Assembly: GCF_050624435.1 (NCBI RefSeq)
Contig: NC_134540.1
Span: 103,569,739-103,633,738 of the forward strand
Length of the DNA stretch: 64,000 nucleotides
Direction: 5' to 3'
From: Tenrec ecaudatus
Taxonomy: Eukaryota; Chordata; Mammalia; Afrosoricida; Tenrecidae
Below are positions 58,212 to 64,000 of the stretch, in pieces; within the stretch, counting starts at the first letter, position 1; each line of letters starts with the position of its first letter. The notes under the pieces were generated by a model, which did no database searches, had not been told where the DNA came from, and saw only the letters and a program-made list of their open reading frames with translations. A program made the position numbers and the translations under genes.

Positions 58212-58402
58212 AACTAAAAACAAAAACACTCACTGCCATCGAGTAGATGCCGACTGTTAGCAACTCTATTGGACAGGATAGAACTGCCCCTGCGAGTTTC
58301 CAAGACTGTAATTCTTTAATGGAGTTCAAAGCCCTGTCTTTCTCCGGAGGAATGGCTGGTGGCTTCAAACTGCTGACCTTGAGATTAGCAGCCCCAGGAG
58401 AG
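58212..58402 (-). repeat. AfroSINE
   Basis: Antisense: 'actcactgccatcgagtaga', 'ggacaggatagaactgcccc', 'gagtttccaagactgtaatt', 'aaactgctgaccttgagatt'. Confidence 0.92.
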
Positions 58403-58619
58403 GAGAAACTTTGGGATACACTGGGAAACCAAAACACCTGTGTGGCTCACTTTGTGGTGATACTCTCTTTCTTGTGGTGGTCTGGAGCCAAATCCCTGTC
58501 CTCGGGGTGCTTAAGTTCTGATGGAGAAAGAGCGCGCATGAACACAATGGTTCTGCTGGTAAAATGTCCCGAGGGTCGGGATGGAAAGTGCCATTAGGGG
58601 TCGGAAGTCATTATTTTAA

Positions 58620-58984
58620 GTCAAGTAATCTGGGAGGCCTCTCAGGGAGCGGACATTTGAGCAGGGAGCAGAAGGGAGCATAGGACACACCCTGTGTTTA
58701 TCTGCAAGAGGAGTGGCCCTGAGAAGGGAGTGCACTTGAATTTGCTAGAGTCAAAGTCAAGTTAGAGAAACCTGAGGGGGCGGTGACTGGTCCAGGATAG
58801 GGTCAGAGAGATGGGCAGGGCTTGACCACTGAGGGCCCCCCAGTCAGGAAAGGTATTGAATCTCCATCCATGGCCTGTGATGAAAAGGCTACCTCTGAGC
58901 ACAAGGTGGCAGGGTCTAGCTTGTTTCTTAAGGATTCCTCTGGGAGCCCTGTGGAAGGCTGGACAGGGGTGTCTCGCTTTCCTA
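58620..58984 (+). repeat. possible ancient mammalian repeat
   Basis: 'gggaggcctctcagggagcg', 'gcagggcttgaccactgagg', 'gatgaaaaggctacctctga' recall a widespread old repeat. The family is not named here. Confidence 0.35.
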
Positions 58985-59175
58985 TAGGGGTCCTGGTGGC
59001 AGGCGCTTGAAGGGCTTGACTGCTAGCCCAAAGGGAAGCAGCTCCACACCCACAGACAGCTCCATGGAAGGAGAGGCCTGGCCCTCAGCTCCCTTTAATA
59101 GTTCAGCTGTGGGGCGCTCAACCCTCCATTGGAATGCACTCTGTCGCAATGGGTTTGGTTTTCGGTTTGGATACA
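58985..59175 (+). repeat. AfroSINE, diverged
   Basis: 'aggggtcctggtggcaggcg', 'ttgactgctagcccaaaggg', 'cattggaatgcactctgtcg', then 'gggtttggttttcggtttgg'. Confidence 0.8.
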
Positions 59176-59337
59176 TATTTATATTAAATCGCACCCCATT
59201 CCTGGTAGACTGGTGTAGAGAGGGAGCTGCTAGCCTAGGATGATGTGGAAGTAGGCCATAGATAACTAGAGCTCTGGGAACTGTAATACAGGGTCCTAGG
59301 AGCCTCTTAGAAGTGAAGAGCCACAGGGTGGTTAAAT

Positions 59338-59545
59338 CTAAAACTCCACACTCACTGCCATCGAGTCGATGCTGACTCAGTGTGACCCTAGAGGACAGGG
59401 TAGGACTGCCCTGTGACTTTCTGAGACTGTAAGTGTTTACGGAAGTAGAAAGTGCCATCTTTCTTCCAAAAAGCAGCTAGTGGCTTCTAACTCCTGACCC
59501 TGTGGCTCGCAGCTCAATGTCTAACCACTACACCACCAGGGAGTA
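59338..59545 (-). repeat. AfroSINE, full length
   Basis: Antisense: 'actcactgccatcgagtcga', 'gaggacagggtaggactgcc', 'ctgagactgtaagtgtttac', 'taaccactacaccaccaggg'. One of the best preserved copies. Confidence 0.95.
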
Positions 59546-60490
59546 AAGCTCTACAGCTGCCATTGGGAGAAAAGAGCTCCTCAACTTCCAGGTTTTGAAG
59601 TGAATGGGGTGGGGATTGAGAGAGGGGTGGACAATGAGAGGTGATTGCTTGAGAGTAAAGGTTTCAGTTAAAGTCAGAATGTGGATGAAGGAGCCTGTCA
59701 CTACATTAAATGCGTCTTTTAAGTTGTTTGCCAACAGGTAGCTGAACTAAAGAGTACATAGGAAAAGTCTAGGAGGGGGAGCCATTGTGTGTGGTTCAGA
59801 CAGAAGGAAGCACAGAGGTTGGGAGGGACTTTGGAGAGGCTGTGACCGGAGGAGCATTTTTAGGTTTGGATGATACACATATGAATGAGTCATGAGGGAA
59901 ATGACTGGCCTAGATTTCCACAGACCTGGGCCCAGCAGTCTCAGATGAATTAGAGGACTTGGCCCTCTCTGAAGCAGAGCGGCGGCTCCTGGAAATCCTA
60001 GACCAGGTGGGATAGCAACAGGATTGGTCGGCTCCCAGGAGTCTTACCGAGTGTTGGAAATAGTATGAGCTCCAGATGGATAGAGGCTTTTCTGGAAGGA
60101 ATCCGTCACAGCTTGTCCTAACTGTGACTCCCAGGGAATCGTTGAAAATGGTGTCATTGATTTCAAAACAACTCTAGGTGAGAGAGTCGTCTGTGCTTTC
60201 TGTCTACCTTTACGGAGCCCTCCACCGAGACCACACTTGCCAAAGTCTCAGGTGGCCTCCAGGTGGGGTCATCTGTAGGGTGGGTATTTTTCCCCCCATT
60301 TCTTCTTGTACTTGAGTATTGCCCTCACTTTTCATCATGAAATACTTTTTTGCTTGCTTTTCCACAGTGGGACCGCCCTTTCCTGGTGTTCTCCTACCCT
60401 TCGGCTACTCATTTTCTCTCCCTTGATCTAGCATTAAAGACAGAATTTACGTAGCATTCAAATACTACAGCTTCCTCATCTTTCATTGTA
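59546..60490. other. single-copy DNA, no gene seen
   Basis: No repeat family or gene recognised. Confidence 0.45.
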
Positions 60491-60496
60491 CCCTTC

Positions 60497-60667
60497 TCAT
60501 TCAGTTAACTACAAGGTCAGCAGTTCAATTCCTTGCTGCTCCATGGGACAAAGATGAGGCCTCTGCTCCCGTGAAGTTCTTACAGCCTCAGAAGCCCAAG
60601 GGACAGTTCTACCCTGTCCTTTAGGTTCGCTATGAGTTGGAATCGAGTCAATGGCAACAAGTGATCT
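60497..60667 (+). repeat. AfroSINE, 5'-truncated
   Basis: 'actacaaggtcagcagttca', 'gggacaaagatgaggcctct', 'gttctaccctgtcctttagg', 'gagttggaatcgagtcaatg'. Confidence 0.92.
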
Positions 60668-60825
60668 TTCTCACTCTCTATTCTTCCTCTAGTCAGTCCT
60701 ATTGAGATCCAAGGTTTCAACTGCAGAATTCAATAGTGATCTATATAAAGATTATATAAGACTGTGTAGAGGGGTGCATGGGACAGTTGGTTGAGTTGGG
60801 TCATTAATTCTTGGAAGGTCAATAC

Positions 60826-61235
60826 AGCCTATTGTAGATTGAATTACAAGCCTCCAGATGAGGTTGAAGTGCTAACCGCCATGTGTGAATGGGATTCTGT
60901 TTGGGAATCGAGGTTTTCCTTTTTCGTGTTAATAATAGCAGTTAAGAGTAGGGTGAATCCTAAACCTCATCCCTTCTGAGAAGTTCCTTATGCGAATATA
61001 AATAGACACAGAGAGACTGCACACATAGAGGGTAGACAGATGCCATTTATAATTTCAGGAACACTAAGCATTGCTGAAAGCTACTAGAAGCTGAAAAAGA
61101 CAAATAAGGGTCTTCCCATAGGGTTGCAACCCTGAATTGAGAGACATGCCTTCAGGATTCTGAGAAAATACATTGTTCTTTAAAGCCATTTGGTAATTTG
61201 GCTGCAGCAGCCCCAGGAAACTAGGACCTAGCCTT
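60826..61235 (+). repeat. MaLR/MLT1-like LTR relic
   Basis: 'tattgtagattgaattacaa', 'gggattctgtttgggaatcg', 'gaaagctactagaagctgaa', 'tggctgcagcagccccagga'. Same broad class as at 14509 and 38030. Confidence 0.6.
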
Positions 61236-62155
61236 AGGGTGCCTTCTGTAGCCAAGGAGAGACTATAGGTAGGGGAAGAAAAGAGAATCCAATCAGAGCC
61301 CTAGGAAGGAGGGGAGCAAGACTAGTCAACGGACTGGAAGAGAAATAGCCACAGATGGAATCGTGTGTCCCTCCAATACATGTCAACATGGTTAGGTCAT
61401 GATTCCAATTACTGTATGGTTGTCTTCCATTTTGTGATTGGATATAACTATCCTCAACTGTATGTCTTGTCAATCCTAACCTCTGGATGTTAAGGAGGCA
61501 GGATTAGTGTGGGGTGTTCTCTTGCATCATAGTCTGACAAGCAGGTGTGGCTCAAGTCCCACACATAACCAAATCCCACCCTCGCTCAAGTTATACCCTT
61601 CCTCAAATCACACATTTATTCAAATAGCTCTTCTCCCCATTCCTGCTTGAGTCATACGTTTTATCTTATAAGAGATAAAAGGGAGAGTATTATCAAAGAG
61701 AAGAGAAGCATCATCGCCAAAAAGAGAGGAGACTCGGGAGCAAAATATGACATTTGGATCTAGGATCTCTGCACTGAGCACTTCCTAGACCCAGGGGAAG
61801 ATGGATGCTGAGACACACGAAGACCTCCCATAGCAGAAAACACGACAAGGACCTTACCCAGAACTCACAGAAAGCAAAAGTCTTTTCCAAGAGCTGGTGC
61901 CCTTAATTTGGACATCTAGCTTCCTAAAGCAGGGAAGCATACATCTCTAATTGTTACAGCCATCCATTTGTAGTGTTTGTTATATGGCCCCAGATAACAA
62001 AGACAGGGGCCAATAAATAAAATTGCTATCATTACTCAGCATCATCACCATATAACTTTATATCCATAAATTATATCTTTAAAGTGTTTACCTATTCCAA
62101 GTCCTAGGATTATTACCTATGCATTAATGTATTAATATTTCCTCCATGAAACCCT
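61236..62155. other. single-copy DNA, no gene seen
   Basis: 61975-62110 is AT-rich with 'cagataacaaagacagggg' and is repeat-free. No gene. Confidence 0.4.
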
Positions 62156-62156
62156 T

Positions 62157-62368
62157 GAGGGAGCCCAGGTGGAATAATGGGTACACGTTTGGCTGCTAAC
62201 TGGGAGGTCAACGGTTGGAGATCACCGGTTACTACTCAGGAGAAAGTTGGAGCTTTCCACTCCTGCAAAGATTTACAGTCTCAGAAATGCACAGGGGCAG
62301 TTCCACCCTCTCCTACAGGGTCACTATGAGTCAGCATCAACTCCATAGCAGGGAATTTGGTTTTTATA
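62157..62368 (+). repeat. AfroSINE, full length
   Basis: 'agggagcccaggtggaataa', 'tttggctgctaactgggagg', 'gatttacagtctcagaaatg', 'gggtcactatgagtcagcat', 'gaatttggtttttata'. Confidence 0.93.
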
Positions 62369-63270
62369 TGACACCCATCCCTTCTATCCAAAATATCCAC
62401 GTCTATCTCACACTCAACATGCTCCCTGCCTCTGGTTTGCTAATTCCATCCATCATCAGTAGTTTTTATTGATTGCCTATAGGACATATAGCACTGTTTA
62501 AAGCACTATAATGCATCTGAATCTGAAGAGATTTTTTATGAAATATTGCAGCAACTGTACTACTGAATGTTGGCAGCTTTTCCATCAGTGTCAGGTAGAA
62601 AAGCCACAAAGGAGCCATATGTTCATCAGTTATTAGATCAAGGAAACAAGTATGGAAGCATCACTTGCAAGCGATCGATACTCATTATTATCAGCAACTG
62701 AAAGAAGTAAGTTCTCTCACCACCCCGCCACCCCAATAATAGAGGCATCTCTCGTGTCTATGCAATGTGGCTTGTGGTTAGTCCTGCTGTTAAGTTTATT
62801 GATGTGCTCTAATGAACTACCTGCCTGGCTGGGATCTGCACGCTTTAATTCCAAAGGCAGTCATGCATTTGGTTTATAGGCCACCTTTCCATTTCTGTGT
62901 GTTTTGCAGCCGGTCAGCAGAGCTCCAAGGCAATCTGAATGACAATCACCTGGGAAACAAAAGGCTTGGGTCCAAGATTGTCATGTAACACAGACTTAGT
63001 AACCATTCGGGCAGCTCTACGCAGCCCCACAGGTAGGGATATGTTGGAGCCAACGCAATGGCACGCAACAGCAGCATTAAGAAAAGCTTTGGAAGCCCAA
63101 GCACTGACTTATTGGCCTGGCTCAGTGACAAGTTTGAGAGAACCTGGTCTAGTCTCAGCTGCCTTGGTGGCATACAATGGGAGTTGCCTCCCGCACATCG
63201 TCATGAGCCCCTTACAAGGGCACACGCAGACAATCTGACACACAGGCTCAAGTCTAACGCTGGAGGCATG
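62369..63270. other. repeat-free block, candidate conserved non-coding DNA
   Basis: No repeat recognised. 62640-62930 contains 'ttgcaagcgatcgatactca' and 'gtcatgcatttggtttatag'. A splice-acceptor-like 'gtgtgttttgcag' near 62900-62911 has no credible exon after it. Confidence 0.35.
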
Positions 63271-63274
63271 TCCT

Positions 63275-63385
63275 ATCGAATTTGATCCTCACAATCACCC
63301 CATGAGATGAGTCGAGCAGATGCTAATGTATCCATTTTACTAATGAGGAAACAGAGATTGAAGGTTAGCAAATTATACAAACCCT
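63275..63385 (-). repeat. MIR SINE, antisense
   Basis: 'tttgatcctcacaatcaccc', 'catgagatgagtcgagcag', 'ccattttactaatgaggaaa': antisense MIR core and 3' part. Confidence 0.8.
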
Positions 63386-64000
63386 TTCTCACTGGAAGAA
63401 TAATCATTTAATGAGTTTTACACCACTGAAAGTCTCTGTTTCTCCCCGATAATCACTGGAAGGGTCCAAGCTTATTCAGAATTTCCACAATTTGATTTAT
63501 AATTATCATGGGCCGCCTCATTGAGCTGCACCTCTATAACAAAATTATAATACTTGTCATTCATACACAACATCATATTTGAAAATTCTTGATAAGAAGG
63601 GATTACGAATGTGTTTCATTTATGCCTGAAATGCTATTACAGTTGTTTCACAACACAAAACACTTAGGTTTCCTTTTGATGGGACAGAGATGTTTCACAA
63701 ATCAATTTAACGATACCACTGTAAAAAGTCACAGTCTCACTCCGGGGGGAGACAATTCTAAGCCGACTGCATTGTATTTCCAAGGAGCTTCCAGAAATTG
63801 TTCTCTTTGCCTTGCTTGTTTGGCTAGGGGCACTCACTGACGCTGAAGGGTGTCGCTGCGGGCAGAGAACGCCATGTGTTCTAGTCACTTCTGACTTGTG
63901 ACAAGGCCAATGCCAAATTCTTGGCATAATTAAACATCAGCAAATCTGTTTGCCTCTGCGAAGGATCTCACCGAAATGTGTTCCAGTTTTCTGAATATAT
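63386..64000. other. repeat-free block, candidate conserved non-coding DNA
   Basis: No gene or repeat recognised. 63480-63720 is AT-rich and contains 'gatttataattatcatgggc' and 'caatttaacgataccactg'. Confidence 0.35.

Noticed and set aside
62897-63060. Possible exon after a splice-acceptor-like site
   Set aside because: No sustained frame with a matching donor and no recognisable protein similarity; left as a low-interest finding only.
1-64000. CpG island or promoter of a housekeeping gene
   Set aside because: No stretch with dense CG dinucleotides over a few hundred bases was noticed.

Overview
This window is vertebrate, specifically mammalian, nuclear DNA with no gene that I can recognise. 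It has no long open reading frame with a plausible start and no rRNA or standalone tRNA. The longest open frames are antisense to LINE-1 3'UTRs or run through SINEs and microsatellites. It reads as an intergenic or deep-intronic stretch of retroelement-rich mammalian chromosome.

The repeats suggest the lineage. About thirty AfroSINE copies and several RTE (BovB-like) LINEs with an (ACA)n-type tail point to Afrotheria. Six hAT transposons of the SPIN ('Space Invader') type, known in tenrec but not in elephant, narrow this to a tenrec, most likely Echinops telfairi or a relative. A LINE-1 family with a long purine-rich 3'UTR recurs about ten times. Older mammalian repeats (MIR, old L1, MaLR-like LTRs) lie between them.

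Layout. 1-12 kb: mostly single-copy DNA with scattered AfroSINEs, a SPIN nested in an AfroSINE, and an octamer-bearing block near 7.5 kb that may be a conserved regulatory element. 12-14.4 kb: nested antisense L1 3'UTRs. 15.3-18.8 kb: a RTE element whose 5' part is inverted, with an L1 3'UTR nested in it. 19.4-23.9 kb: the 3' half of an L1 (ORF2 C-terminus plus long 3'UTR) with a SPIN inside. 24-31 kb: AfroSINE clusters including a head-to-tail trimer, an RTE 3' end, and an old antisense L1 split by an LTR. 32-42.6 kb: the densest retroelement block, with a twin-primed L1 with perfect 17-bp target duplications, an L1 ORF2 with an internal inverted segment and two SPINs, and RTE fragments split by L1s. 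42.6-48.9 kb: mostly single-copy, with a possible retroviral-type LTR near 44.4 kb and a MIR. 49-52.7 kb: antisense L1 3'UTR, a mariner relic, L1 5'/ORF1 sequence and an LTR. 52.7-64 kb: single-copy DNA with AfroSINEs, two SPINs and MIRs.

Nothing here works together as a pathway. The value lies in the insertion history: AfroSINE tails resemble the RTE 3' end, and SPINs sit inside AfroSINE and L1 copies, so SPIN arrived after them. All coordinates of repeat edges are by eye, normally good to about 5-30 bases unless a target-site duplication fixes them.
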